This document shows positions 45,934 through 54,809 of a stretch of DNA of 64,000 nucleotides, piece after piece. The DNA comes from Bacillota bacterium (GTDB lineage: Bacteria > Bacillota > Clostridia > Oscillospirales > Oscillospiraceae): contig JAQYLT010000033.1 in NCBI GenBank assembly GCA_028719885.1, positions 1 through 64,000 of the forward strand, given 5' to 3'. The position numbers and the translations under genes were made by a program. The notes under the pieces are model-generated. The model worked only from the letters and a program-made list of their open reading frames with translations. It searched no databases and had not been told where the DNA came from. Position 1 is the first letter of the stretch, and each line of letters opens with the position of its first letter.

Positions 45934-47562
45934 TTATTTGCTCAGAACGATGTCCTTTCGCATGTAGGAGGTGTCGCCCGTGGTGATGGGGCAATTCTCC
46001 AGCAGGCCCTGATACCAGCTTTCCATATCGCTGTTTGTCAAATCGTTGACGATCTGATACTCGCGGTAGGTCTGGCCGGCGCCGCCCACGAAGTACATCA
46101 CGTGGTAGCCGTAGTTGGTTTCCACAATGCCGGTATCGCCGCTCTTGCGGTCAGCGTCAAAGCACCAGTCATTGAAAGCGGCAACCATCTGGCCGGGGTA
46201 AACGTTCTCATACAGGCCGCCGTTGGTATTGGAACCGGTGTCGGTGGACTTGGCCTCTGCCAGGGCGGCAAAGCTCTCTTCCGTGGCGTCGCCGGACTTC
46301 CACTCGTTCAGAACTTCCTCGGCGCTGGTACGGGCGGCTTCCTTTACCTCGTCGGAGTAGGTGCCGTCCTCCTGGGCCTCGCCGTCGAAGCCAATGAGGA
46401 TGTGACGGACATTCACCAGCTCCGTCTCGTTGTCGTTCTTGCCGTTGAAGAGAACCACGTAGAAAGCGTTGATGGTTTCCAGATCCTCGCCGTTCTCATC
46501 CTTTACGGTGGTGGGAATCTCGATGCAGGTCACATCACCGGCTTTGCGGGAGGCGGCGGTAACCCAGCTGGAAAGGTTGGAGTTGATGCTGGAGGATGCC
46601 TGATCGGTGTAGACGGTGGAAGCGGCGCTCTCGGATCCAGCGTTGATCTCCATGGCAGCGATGGCCTCGTCCAGAGCCTCCACCGTGGTAATGGAGCTGT
46701 CGGTCAAAGGAGCGATGGCGATCTTAGCGGCGGCAATGGCTGCCTCGCGCTCTGCGGCGGTGTAGGTGGTAGCACCGGAATCATCGGTGGTGCCGCCGGT
46801 GAGGAAGCTGGAAACGGGAATGTAGTACTGGGCATAGCTGTAAGAGGAGTACTTCACGGGATCCGCGTCATCAGCCTCCTGAATCTGCTCCGGGGTGTAG
46901 GTCAGGCTGTCCTGATGGCTTTCCTGGTAGGCGCTTGCCAGCAGGCTGCGGCGATAGTAGTCCATATAGCTGGTCTTGGAGGCACCGTTGCCGTACTGGG
47001 CCTTCAGGAAAGAATTGGTGTCGGAGTAGCCGTACAAAGTTGCATAGGAATCCAGGTTGCTGGCCATAATGTCAGCCTGCTCCTGCTGCTCCTGGGGCAG
47101 GGTGAAGCCCTCGGCGGCAGCGGCATCGGCCAGCGCGTAAACGGACTGGGCAGAGGAAGCAGCCTGGGAGATAAAATAGTCAGCCCAGGTTTCACCGGTC
47201 TCCTCGTTGTAAACCTGTTCATTCAGCGCCGCGGAGGAGTCAATGCCAAACAGGGACAGGTAGCTGCCGTAGGTATTGGCATAGTTGTTGACGTAGTCGA
47301 TGTAGTAGTAGCTGAGCTCCGCATTGCTGAGCTGATGCTCGCCAACGGAAGCGGCAACGGTATTCTTCTCGTGAATACCGCTGGCCTGAATGGCGCGGTT
47401 TACGCCGACCACAGCGGCAACCACAACCAACACGGCCAACACAACGCCGAAAGCGATGCTGTAGATTTTGATTTTCTTCGCTTCCTTCTGCTCGGCCAAC
47501 TGACGCTCGGTCAGCTTTTCGCCGCCTTCTGTGCGAAGCTTTTTCTTCTTGGATGCACTCAT
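45934..47562 (-). CDS. Membrane-anchored parvulin-type peptidyl-prolyl isomerase/foldase
   Basis: 542 residues. A basic cytosolic N-terminus (MSASKKKKLR) precedes a single membrane helix (about 32-55, IYSIAFGVVLAVLVVVAAVVG), so the rest is extracellular. A long SurA/trigger-like helical region follows. The parvulin (PpiC) domain lies near residues 390-500, with VRHILIGFDGE and ETNYGYHVMYFVGG as landmarks. It likely helps fold exported proteins, like PrsA, but with an uncleaved anchor instead of a lipobox. The region is unusually rich in Ala, Ser and Asp. A good promoter lies upstream. Confidence 0.85.
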   Translation of the reverse strand: MSASKKKKLRTEGGEKLTERQLAEQKEAKKIKIYSIAFGVVLAVLVVVAAVVGVNRAIQASGIHEKNTVAASVGEHQLSNAELSYYYIDYVNNYANTYGSYLSLFGIDSSAALNEQVYNEETGETWADYFISQAASSAQSVYALADAAAAEGFTLPQEQQEQADIMASNLDSYATLYGYSDTNSFLKAQYGNGASKTSYMDYYRRSLLASAYQESHQDSLTYTPEQIQEADDADPVKYSSYSYAQYYIPVSSFLTGGTTDDSGATTYTAAEREAAIAAAKIAIAPLTDSSITTVEALDEAIAAMEINAGSESAASTVYTDQASSSINSNLSSWVTAASRKAGDVTCIEIPTTVKDENGEDLETINAFYVVLFNGKNDNETELVNVRHILIGFDGEAQEDGTYSDEVKEAARTSAEEVLNEWKSGDATEESFAALAEAKSTDTGSNTNGGLYENVYPGQMVAAFNDWCFDADRKSGDTGIVETNYGYHVMYFVGGAGQTYREYQIVNDLTNSDMESWYQGLLENCPITTGDTSYMRKDIVLSK

Positions 47563-47631
47563 GAAATCATTTCCTCTCGTTGTTCCTTAGTTCGTTTTGG
47601 TTTGTAAAAAAGCATACAAACAGACCCGTGT

Positions 47632-47660
47632 ATTATAATCTATTTTTTTCTCGGTTGCAA
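47632..47660 (-). promoter_or_regulatory. Promoter of the foldase gene
   Basis: Minus strand: TTGCAA (47660-47655), 17-base spacer, TATAAT (47637-47632). The start codon of the foldase is 70 bases downstream. Confidence 0.7.
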
Positions 47661-47715
47661 GAGGTAATTTTGTTAAAAATTAATAAATGACCGTTTTTTC
47701 GTTCCCTTTTTGAAA

Positions 47716-47941
47716 AAATAAAAAACATGGGGGCCGAAGCCCCCATGCCATACCCCGCTTTAGCCGAAGCGCGTCCAATTATGACCTGCACGAAATGGCA
47801 GGTGGGTTGCCGCTCACGACTTTCTCTGCTCCCAACATCCACCCATCGTCGAGGCGTGGGCGGGAGGTCTGCAATCCAGCCGGGAAGTCTAACATCCCGA
47901 TTTAAAAATGTGGGTCCAAAAGGACGCACTCGCACCAAGCA
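47716..47941 (-). ncRNA. Structured ~220-nt noncoding RNA with own terminator (6S or raiA-type candidate)
   Basis: Minus-strand transcript between the DUF1292 gene and the foldase. A closing helix pairs GUGCGUCC (47929-47922) with GGACGCGC (47776-47769), one U-G pair. Inside are further hairpins: CGGGA/TCCCG, CTCCC/GGGAG, ACCTGC/GCAGGT, CGCTT/AAGCG. The first strand can also fold locally with GGACCCAC. The 3' end is a perfect 9-bp stem with a TTCG loop (47726-47747), then Ts. A -10-like TAAAAT (47953-47948) overlaps the preceding stop codon. The 101-codon frame across it is rich in Arg and Pro and lacks a ribosome site. Identity is unresolved: 6S RNA and the raiA motif RNA are the two candidates I would test. 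Confidence 0.6.
47720..47747 (-). terminator. Terminator of the ncRNA, TTCG-capped
   Basis: CATGGGGGC (47747-47739 read on the minus strand) pairs perfectly with GCCCCCATG (47734-47726) around TTCG; six Ts follow. It is one of the strongest intrinsic terminators in the window. Confidence 0.9.
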
Positions 47942-47950
47942 GGAAGTATT

Positions 47951-48229
47951 TTATTCGGTTTCTTCCTCGTAAAGAGAGTCCATAATCAGGTCGTACACAG
48001 CCTGGAGCTCCGCTTCATCCTCGATGGCGCAAAGCAGCGGCTCGCCGTCTTCCTCAATGGATTTGAGAATGGTGACCTCCATGCTGAGCTCGTCTTCACT
48101 GCCGGAGGCCGGAATCACCGCAAGATAGCTCTGGCCGTTGTACTCCACGGTGGTGAGTACCTCCAGCTCGTATTCCTTGCCGTCTTCATCTGCAATGGTT
48201 ATAAAATCGGAGCCGTAGTCCTCTGCCAT
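47951..48229 (-). CDS. DUF1292-family small acidic protein
   Basis: 92 residues, strongly acidic. FITIADEDGKEYELEVLTTVEYNGQSYLAVIP is the core of the DUF1292 family (quoted by region), conserved in Clostridia near Holliday-junction or tRNA genes; its function is unknown. ATG 48229 has GGGAGG seven bases upstream, so the longer open frame to 48286 is not used. The stop codon overlaps the -10-like box of the noncoding RNA that follows on the same strand. Confidence 0.85.
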   Translation of the reverse strand: MAEDYGSDFITIADEDGKEYELEVLTTVEYNGQSYLAVIPASGSEDELSMEVTILKSIEEDGEPLLCAIEDEAELQAVYDLIMDSLYEEETE

Positions 48230-48444
48230 GGTGCACCTCCCAAGTTCTCTTTCCGGTATTCTAACCTGACTGGCCGGTAAAATCAATAGTCAATATTGCA
48301 CAAACTGTACAACTGCCCCTCAGCCGGCCGCCGGACACCTCCTGCATTTTCATGAAATGGGCCTGGCAGCAGGGGAATTGCCGATGTCAGCATTATTTCC
48401 GGAATTTAAAGGATAATTCATAAATTAGGTCTTTCGTTTTGGGC

Positions 48445-48463
48445 ATCATTATGCTATAATGAT
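48445..48463 (+). promoter_or_regulatory. Extended -10 promoter of the PBP gene inside a perfect 8-bp inverted repeat
   Basis: TGCTATAAT (48452-48460) is an extended -10 box. It lies within ATCATTAT-GCT-ATAATGAT, whose 8-base arms (48445-48452 and 48456-48463) mirror exactly. The -35 region is weak. A repressor could bind the palindrome and block the promoter. The 315 bases from 48230 to 48544 hold no gene. Confidence 0.5.
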
Positions 48464-48544
48464 ACGTAGGCATGTTCTGCAATATGCATGCTTCAGTTGA
48501 CAGATTACCGCCCGGCAGCCTCTGCCGGAGTCCCGGAGGTTTTT

Positions 48545-51364
48545 ATGGAACATCAAGATCAAAATAACAGACGGAGGAAAAAAATCCGGCAGGAATGGAA
48601 CCCGCATTGGTCGGTGAAGCTGGGCTACACCATTTGTTCCACCTTGTTTTCCGCTGCGAAAATTGCCATTGGCGCGGCAGCCACGGTTTTGCTGATCTGC
48701 CTGATCAGCGGCGTTGTTTTTGTGGGCGCGCTGGCGGAATATCTTCAGAACGACATTCTGAAAGAAGCCCAGAACTGGTCCTATGAGGATTATGACATTG
48801 AAAAAACGTCCTATGTACACTATGTGGATAATGACGGAAATATTCAGCTGCTTCAGCAGATTTACACCACAACGGACCGCCAGCCCGCAACCTGGGACGA
48901 AATTCCCAAGGCGCTGATCGACGCCACCGTGGCCATTGAGGACAAGCGGTTTTACGAGCATCAGGGCGTGGACTGGATCACCACGGTGAAAGCCTGCGCC
49001 AACATGTTCTTCGGCGGGGATTCCCAGTTCGGCGGCTCCACCATCACCCAGCAGCTTGTGAAAAACACCACGGACGAAAAGAGCATTACGGTTCAGCGAA
49101 AGGTCATGGAAATTTTCCGGGCGCAGCTGCTGGAAAAAGAGTATGACAAAGACGTCATCATGAAAGAATACCTGAACCGTATTTACCTGGGCAAGGGCTG
49201 CTATGGCGTGAAGTCCGCTGCCGCTGCCTATTTCGGCAAGGAGCTGCAAAGCCTGACGGTGGCCGAGTGCGCCAGCCTGATCAGCATTACCAACAACCCC
49301 TCCATGTTCAACCCCTATTCCACCAGCGTGTATATGTACAAGGGCGAGATGCGTGACGGTGCGGGCCGGAACCGCTACCGTCAGGAAAGCGTCCTGAATG
49401 AGATGCTGAATCAGGGCTATCTGACCGACGAGGAATATATCAAGGCTTACAATCAGCCCTTGGTTTTCAAGGATGGCATCGACGATGAGGACCGTTGGGC
49501 CAATTGCGATCACTGCGGCTATGGGGGAACGGTGGGAAGCTACACCCACGAGGGCGACCTGTATTTCTGCCCCCGGTGCGGCTCTCAGACCTCCGTCAGC
49601 CTGAACGCCTCCCAGCATATCTACAGCTGGTTTGTGGATACGGTGATTCTGGATGTGGCTGCGGATATGGCCCTGCAGGACGGCTTCGTGTGGGATGATA
49701 TGGACCAGGCAGCCCGGAACTATTACCTGGAAAAGATTCAAAAGGGCGGCTATCACATCTACACCACACTGGATTTGGATGTTCAGAACCAGGTGGATGC
49801 CATCTATACTGACCTGAACAACATTCCCACCACCAGAAGCACCCAGCAGCTCCAATCCGGTATTGTTGTGATCGACAATTCCACCGGTGACATTGTGGCC
49901 TTGGCCGGCGGCGTGGGAGAGAAAACCGACTTCTTCGCCTACAACAAAGCAACCCAGGCGAAGCTGCAGACCGGCTCTTCCGAAAAGCCCCTGTCCGTGT
50001 ATGCACCCGCCTTTGAAAAGGGAGGCTACAGCCCCGCCACGGTCATCCGGGATATGCCGCTGAGCTATGACGGCGGCGCCTTCCCCAAGAACGACAGCCG
50101 GGTGTACAGCTATTCCAAGACCATTTTCCAGGGCATTGTCTCTTCGGTGAACACCATTGCGGCCAATACCCTGAACCAGATCGGAACGGACTACAGCTTC
50201 AGCTTTGCCAAATATAATTTTGGTCAGAATTACCTGGTTGACCGTTATGTCTCCTCCAGCGGCATGAACATGTCCGATATTGCCATCTCTCCTCTGGCTC
50301 TGGGCGCTTTGACGGTGGGCTCCACCGTCCGGGAGATGTCCGCTGCCTATTCCACCTTTGCCAACAACGGCGTCTACCGCACGGCCCGGACCTACACCAA
50401 GGTCTATAACAGCGACGGCGAAATTGTGCTGGACAACAAGCAGGAGAGCAGGCAGATTCTCAGCGAAAAGACCATCAACTATATCAACTACTGCCTGTAC
50501 AACGCGGCCAATAACGGCACCGGTACGGCGGCGGTTTTCCCCGGACAAAATATCGCCGGCAAAACCGGCACCACCTCCAGCAACCGTGACCGTTGGTTCT
50601 GCGGCTATACCAAGTATTACACCGCTGCGGTCTGGTGCGGCTATAACCAGCCGGAGCAGATCAACCTGACCAACAACTATCAGAACCCCGCAGCCCGTCT
50701 GTGGAAAATGGTGATGCAGCCCATCCACAATGGCCTGCCCCAGGTCGGACTGTACAACGGCAATGCCTTCCGCTATGTGGATGTGTGCCTGGATTCCGGC
50801 TTGCTTGCCACGGATGCCTGCCGCAGCGATGTGCGGGGAATCAACCGGGTGTCCTCCACCAACTGCTATCCCGAGGATGTGCCAAACGGTGTGTGCACCA
50901 AGCATGTGATGGTGGATTACTGCGTCACCGGCGGCGGCGTGGCCACCGAGTTCTGCCGGATGTTCCCCGATGCGGTGATTGAAACCCGGTCCCTGGTGAG
51001 GCTGACCCCTGACGAGATCAATGACATTCGAGCCGGCCTCAATGTGGGCCTGGAAGGCGTGTTTGGCAGCGACAATTATGTTTTCTATGTGGATAGCTAC
51101 GGCAATCCGATGGTATGGACCGGCTTCAGCGGCTATGCCAATAATACCACGGGCACACCCTATCTGACCTGCCCGCTGCACAATCAGGATACCATCCAGA
51201 ATTATCCCACGGAGCCGGATTACAGCTTCGGTGACGGAAGCGGAAACATCATTTATCCGGACGACGACAACAGCTTTGATTTCGGCGGAGGCTTCGGAGA
51301 TTCCGGCAGCGGCACCGGTGATATCTACGGCGATTATTCCGGAAATGGAGACGTATTCTTCTAA
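48545..51364 (+). CDS. Class A penicillin-binding protein with inserted zinc ribbon
   Basis: Bifunctional peptidoglycan glycosyltransferase/transpeptidase, 939 aa from ATG 48545 (GGAGG upstream). A basic cytosolic tail and one membrane helix (~30-62) precede a GT51 domain with catalytic E132 in VAIEDKRFYEHQG, GGSTITQQLVKNT and EYLNRIYLGKG. The transpeptidase has S478-x-x-K481 (SSEKP), S534-V-N and K673-T-G. Between the domains, residues ~321-345 form a zinc ribbon with CDHCG and CPRCG knuckles 18 residues apart, which is not standard for class A PBPs. The C-terminus is a Gly/Ser/Asp-rich tail. Confidence 0.93.
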   Translation: MEHQDQNNRRRKKIRQEWNPHWSVKLGYTICSTLFSAAKIAIGAAATVLLICLISGVVFVGALAEYLQNDILKEAQNWSYEDYDIEKTSYVHYVDNDGNIQLLQQIYTTTDRQPATWDEIPKALIDATVAIEDKRFYEHQGVDWITTVKACANMFFGGDSQFGGSTITQQLVKNTTDEKSITVQRKVMEIFRAQLLEKEYDKDVIMKEYLNRIYLGKGCYGVKSAAAAYFGKELQSLTVAECASLISITNNPSMFNPYSTSVYMYKGEMRDGAGRNRYRQESVLNEMLNQGYLTDEEYIKAYNQPLVFKDGIDDEDRWANCDHCGYGGTVGSYTHEGDLYFCPRCGSQTSVSLNASQHIYSWFVDTVILDVAADMALQDGFVWDDMDQAARNYYLEKIQKGGYHIYTTLDLDVQNQVDAIYTDLNNIPTTRSTQQLQSGIVVIDNSTGDIVALAGGVGEKTDFFAYNKATQAKLQTGSSEKPLSVYAPAFEKGGYSPATVIRDMPLSYDGGAFPKNDSRVYSYSKTIFQGIVSSVNTIAANTLNQIGTDYSFSFAKYNFGQNYLVDRYVSSSGMNMSDIAISPLALGALTVGSTVREMSAAYSTFANNGVYRTARTYTKVYNSDGEIVLDNKQESRQILSEKTINYINYCLYNAANNGTGTAAVFPGQNIAGKTGTTSSNRDRWFCGYTKYYTAAVWCGYNQPEQINLTNNYQNPAARLWKMVMQPIHNGLPQVGLYNGNAFRYVDVCLDSGLLATDACRSDVRGINRVSSTNCYPEDVPNGVCTKHVMVDYCVTGGGVATEFCRMFPDAVIETRSLVRLTPDEINDIRAGLNVGLEGVFGSDNYVFYVDSYGNPMVWTGFSGYANNTTGTPYLTCPLHNQDTIQNYPTEPDYSFGDGSGNIIYPDDDNSFDFGGGFGDSGSGTGDIYGDYSGNGDVFF

Positions 51365-51393
51365 AGAACAGAGAGAAATGGGGAAAAGCATAA

Positions 51394-52260
51394 ATGATGT
51401 GGATTTCCGATGAATGGAAGGATTATCAGGTGCTGGACACCTCCGACGGCGAGCGGCTGGAGCGTTGGGGCGACTATATTCTGGTTCGCCCGGACCCTCA
51501 GGTGATTTGGAGTACGCCCCACGCTGCCCCGGAGTGGAAGCACTATGATGCCCGGTATATCCGCTCCAATACCGGCGGCGGACGCTGGTCCGATCACCAG
51601 CTCCCGGAGCGCTGGCAGATTCGCTATAAAGACTATCTCACTTTCAATGTTAAGCCCATGAATTTTAAGCACACCGGTGTTTTTCCGGAGCAGGCTGCAA
51701 ACTGGGACTTCATCCGGGAAAAGGTTGCCTCCGCCAGGCGGCCTGTCCGGGTGCTGAATCTCTTCGCCTATTCCGGCGGTGCAACCCTGGCGGCTGCGGC
51801 CGGTGGGGCAGAGGTTTATCATGTGGATGCTTCCAAGGGCATGGTGGCCTGGGCCAAGGAGAACGCGGCTTCCTCCGGCCTGGCGGACCGGCCGATTCAC
51901 TGGATCGTGGATGACTGCGGCAAATTCATTCAGCGGGAGATTCGCCGGGGACGCCGGTATGACGGAATCATCATGGACCCACCCAGCTACGGGCGGGGAC
52001 CCAGCGGCGAGATCTGGAAGATGGAAACCAGCTTCTATCCATTCCTGCTGGAAACGGTGAAGCTGCTCAGCGAGAGTCCGCTGTTTGTGATTATCAATTC
52101 CTATACCACCGGCCTGACACCCTCTGCCGTGGCCTATGCCTCCGATGTGGTGTTCGCCAGCCGGTTTGGCGGCAAAACCGCAGCGGGGGAGCTGGGTTTG
52201 CCGGTGAGAGAATCCGGCCTTGTGCTGCCCTGCGGCGCAACGGGCCGGTGGACACCTTGA
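51394..52260 (+). CDS. Class I SAM-dependent methyltransferase (RlmI/RlmL-C-terminal-like)
   Basis: 288 residues. Rossmann motif I VLNLFAYSGGATLAAAAGGAEVYHVDASKG (cited by region) and motif IV IIMDPPSYGRGPSG are characteristic of the 23S rRNA m5C/m7G methyltransferase group and of related SAM_MT proteins, acting on RNA in the cytosol. The N-terminal part (~1-90) lacks a PUA domain, unlike RlmI. The 3' end overlaps the open frame of ecfA1. Substrate is inferred. Confidence 0.8.
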   Translation: MMWISDEWKDYQVLDTSDGERLERWGDYILVRPDPQVIWSTPHAAPEWKHYDARYIRSNTGGGRWSDHQLPERWQIRYKDYLTFNVKPMNFKHTGVFPEQAANWDFIREKVASARRPVRVLNLFAYSGGATLAAAAGGAEVYHVDASKGMVAWAKENAASSGLADRPIHWIVDDCGKFIQREIRRGRRYDGIIMDPPSYGRGPSGEIWKMETSFYPFLLETVKLLSESPLFVIINSYTTGLTPSAVAYASDVVFASRFGGKTAAGELGLPVRESGLVLPCGATGRWTP

Positions 52261-52271
52261 TGGAGGACGGA

Positions 52272-53120
52272 ATGAGAGAAATAATATCTGCGGAGGATCT
52301 GGCGTTTCGCTATCCCGGAATGGACGGCGCACCGGATGTGACTGTTTTTGAGCATCTGAATCTTTCGTTCAAGGAGGGGAGCTTTACCGCAATTCTGGGT
52401 ACCAATGGCTGCGGAAAGTCCACTCTGGCCAAGCATTTTAATTCCATTTTACTCCCCTCCGGCGGCAAGGTATACGTCTGCGGACTGGATACCTCCGACC
52501 CGGACCGGCTGATGGCGGTGCGGCGAAATGTGGGCATGGTGTTCCAGAACCCAGACAATCAGATCGTTGCCAATGTGGTGGAAGAGGATGTGGCCTTTGG
52601 ACCGGAAAATCTTGGCATTGCCAGTCCGGAAATCCGGCGCAGGGTGGATGTGGCCCTGAAGCAGGTTGGCATGTATGAGTACCGGGAGCACGCGCCCCAT
52701 CTGCTTTCCGGCGGACAGAAGCAGCGCATTGCCATTGCCGGTGTGATTGCCATGGAGCCCAGGTGCATTGTTTTGGATGAACCCACTGCCATGCTGGACC
52801 CCCAGGGCAGAAAAGACGTGATGGACACGGTAAAGCGTCTGAATCAGGAAAAGGGAATCACGGTGATTCTGATTACACACCATATGGACGAAGCCGCCCA
52901 GGCGGACCGGGTGGTGGTGCTGAATCAGGGAACCGTTGCGGCGGACGGCACCCCCCAGGAGGTTTTCTCCCAGGTGAAGCTGCTCCATGACATCGGACTT
53001 GCCGCACCGGAGAGCGTAGAGCTTTGCTGGGCGCTGAATCAGCAGGGCTGTGATCTGCCGCTGACCATGCTGGAACCAAAAGAATGTGCCCAGGCACTTT
53101 TTGATTGGATCAAGGCATGA
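52272..53120 (+). CDS. ecfA1: ECF transporter ATPase 1
   Basis: ABC ATPase of energy-coupling factor vitamin/metal importers. Walker A LGTNGCGKSTLAKHF, Q-loop VFQNPDNQIVAN, signature LSGGQKQRIAIAGV and Walker B CIVLDEPTAMLDPQGR with H-loop ITHHMDEA are complete. 282 aa from ATG 52272, which has GGAGG upstream. Forms a heterodimer with EcfA2 (next gene) and couples to EcfT. No substrate-binding S component is encoded here. Confidence 0.95.
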   Translation: MREIISAEDLAFRYPGMDGAPDVTVFEHLNLSFKEGSFTAILGTNGCGKSTLAKHFNSILLPSGGKVYVCGLDTSDPDRLMAVRRNVGMVFQNPDNQIVANVVEEDVAFGPENLGIASPEIRRRVDVALKQVGMYEYREHAPHLLSGGQKQRIAIAGVIAMEPRCIVLDEPTAMLDPQGRKDVMDTVKRLNQEKGITVILITHHMDEAAQADRVVVLNQGTVAADGTPQEVFSQVKLLHDIGLAAPESVELCWALNQQGCDLPLTMLEPKECAQALFDWIKA

Positions 53121-53132
53121 GGCGTGGGAGGA

Positions 53133-54002
53133 ATGAATTTGGAACCCATTTTGCAGGTAAAAGACCTGAATTATATCTACAGCGTGGGTACGCCCTTTGA
53201 GCACAAAGCGCTGGAGAATGTGAATTTTACATTGAATCGGGGAGAGTTCGTGGGAGTCATCGGCCATACGGGCTCCGGGAAATCCACCCTGATGCAGCAG
53301 CTCAACGGACTGCTGAAGCCCACCTCCGGCCAGGTGCTCCTGGACGGGGTGGATATCTGGTCGGACAAGAAAATCACCCGCCAGGCCCGCTTCCGGGTGG
53401 GCCTGGTGTTCCAGTACCCGGAATACCAGCTCTTTGAAGAGACGGTATATCGGGACATTTCCTTTGGCCCTAAGAATATGGGGCTGAGCCAGGAGGAGAT
53501 CGACCGCCGGGTCCGGGAGGCTGCCGGCTTTGTGGGGATTTCCCAGAAGCAGCTTCAAATGTCTCCCTTTGACCTTTCCGGCGGTCAGAAGCGCCGGGTG
53601 GCCATTGCCGGTGTGATTGCCATGGAGCCGGAGGTGCTGATTCTGGATGAGCCCACCGCAGGGCTGGACCCCATCGGCAGAGCGGAGATTCTCAGCAACA
53701 TCGAAAGCTACCGGAAGGCAAAGAACGCAACCATCATGATGGTCAGTCATTCCATGGAGGATGTGGCCAAAATGACCGACCGGCTGCTGGTGCTCTATGG
53801 CTCCCGGCTTGCCATGGATGCCCCTCCGTCGGAGGTGTTCACCCATGCCCAGGAGCTGGTGGACATGGGACTGAATATCCCCCAGGTGACCCAGGTTTTC
53901 CTCCAACTGAAGCAGCTGGGCCTGGATGTTGAGAATGTGTATACCATTGACCAGGCCGTTGCAGCCCTGTTGCAGCTGAAAGGGGGAAAGATACGTGCTT
54001 AA
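53133..54002 (+). CDS. ecfA2: ECF transporter ATPase 2
   Basis: Second ECF ATPase. Walker A IGHTGSGKSTLMQQL, Q-loop VFQYPEYQLFEETVY, signature LSGGQKRRVAIAGV, Walker B LILDEPTAGLDPIGR. Start is ambiguous: GGAGG at 53127 is only one base from ATG 53133, and TTG 53139 has better spacing. About 289 aa. Overlaps the ecfT start by eight bases. Confidence 0.95.
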   Translation: MNLEPILQVKDLNYIYSVGTPFEHKALENVNFTLNRGEFVGVIGHTGSGKSTLMQQLNGLLKPTSGQVLLDGVDIWSDKKITRQARFRVGLVFQYPEYQLFEETVYRDISFGPKNMGLSQEEIDRRVREAAGFVGISQKQLQMSPFDLSGGQKRRVAIAGVIAMEPEVLILDEPTAGLDPIGRAEILSNIESYRKAKNATIMMVSHSMEDVAKMTDRLLVLYGSRLAMDAPPSEVFTHAQELVDMGLNIPQVTQVFLQLKQLGLDVENVYTIDQAVAALLQLKGGKIRA

Positions 54003-54801
54003 AGACATTACCCTCGGTCAGTATTTCCCTGGAAAATCGCCCATTCACCGAATGGACCCCAGAACAAAGCTGATTCTCACGGTTGTGTATATCGTGGCAC
54101 TGTTCATTGCGAACAACTGGTTTTCGTATCTTGCGATGATGACGTTCCTGGTGCTGTGCATCCGGATTTCCACCATCCCGCTGAAATCCATTGTCCGGGG
54201 TATGAAGCCTCTGGTGTTTATCCTCCTGTTTACGGCAATTCTGAACCTGTTTTACACCGATGGCGGCGTGGTTCTGGTTCGCCTGGGCTCTCTGGCCATC
54301 ACCACTGAGGGCTTAAAGCGGGCTTTCTTTATGATTTGGCGGATTCTCATGCTGATTTCCGGCACCTTCCTGCTGACCTACACCACCTCGCCCATTTCTC
54401 TCACCGACGGCTTGGAAAGCCTGTTGAACCCGCTGAAAAAGCTCCGTGTGCCGGTGCATGAGCTGGCGATGATGATGAGCATTGCCCTGCGGTTCATTCC
54501 CACCCTGATTGAAGAGACAGACAAGATCATGAACGCCCAAAAGGCCAGGGGAGCGGATTTTGAAAACGGAAGCATCATCCAGCGGGCAAAGGCTCTGGTC
54601 CCGGTGCTGGTGCCTCTGTTTATCAGTGCTTTCCGCCGGGCGGACGAGCTGGCAACAGCCATGGAGTGCCGCTGCTACCAGGGGGGAGAGGGCCGGACGA
54701 AAATGAAGCTGCTTCGGTTTTCCCGGGTTGACCTGCAGGCTTTCTCTGTCTGCGCCTGCCTGGTGGCCGGAGTCATCACCCTGGCGGCCTTTGGCCTGTG
54801 A
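53995..54801 (+). CDS. ecfT: ECF transporter transmembrane component T
   Basis: 268 residues with about five to six membrane helices. RKARGADFENGS-type coupling motif is present as AQKARGADFENG, and the second Ala-Arg-Gly-like pattern as ECRCYQGGEGR, both of which dock into the ATPases. The start is GTG 53995 inside the ecfA2 end. Together with ecfA1 and ecfA2 it would serve several S components encoded elsewhere. Confidence 0.93.
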   Translation: MLKDITLGQYFPGKSPIHRMDPRTKLILTVVYIVALFIANNWFSYLAMMTFLVLCIRISTIPLKSIVRGMKPLVFILLFTAILNLFYTDGGVVLVRLGSLAITTEGLKRAFFMIWRILMLISGTFLLTYTTSPISLTDGLESLLNPLKKLRVPVHELAMMMSIALRFIPTLIEETDKIMNAQKARGADFENGSIIQRAKALVPVLVPLFISAFRRADELATAMECRCYQGGEGRTKMKLLRFSRVDLQAFSVCACLVAGVITLAAFGL

Positions 54802-54809
54802 GGTTTTCC

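Noticed and set aside
45862-47607. 581-codon open frame opposite the foldase gene
   Set aside because: Shadow of the real minus-strand gene, with low-complexity Gly/Val/Leu composition and no ribosome site; it also crosses two terminators.
47633-47938. 101-codon minus-strand frame across the structured RNA
   Set aside because: No ribosome site, runs through the RNA terminator hairpin, and composition follows RNA stems rather than protein.
48449-51391. 980-codon minus-strand open frame opposite the PBP gene
   Set aside because: The plus strand carries all PBP motifs with correct spacing; the antisense product is His/Gly/Ile-rich and featureless.
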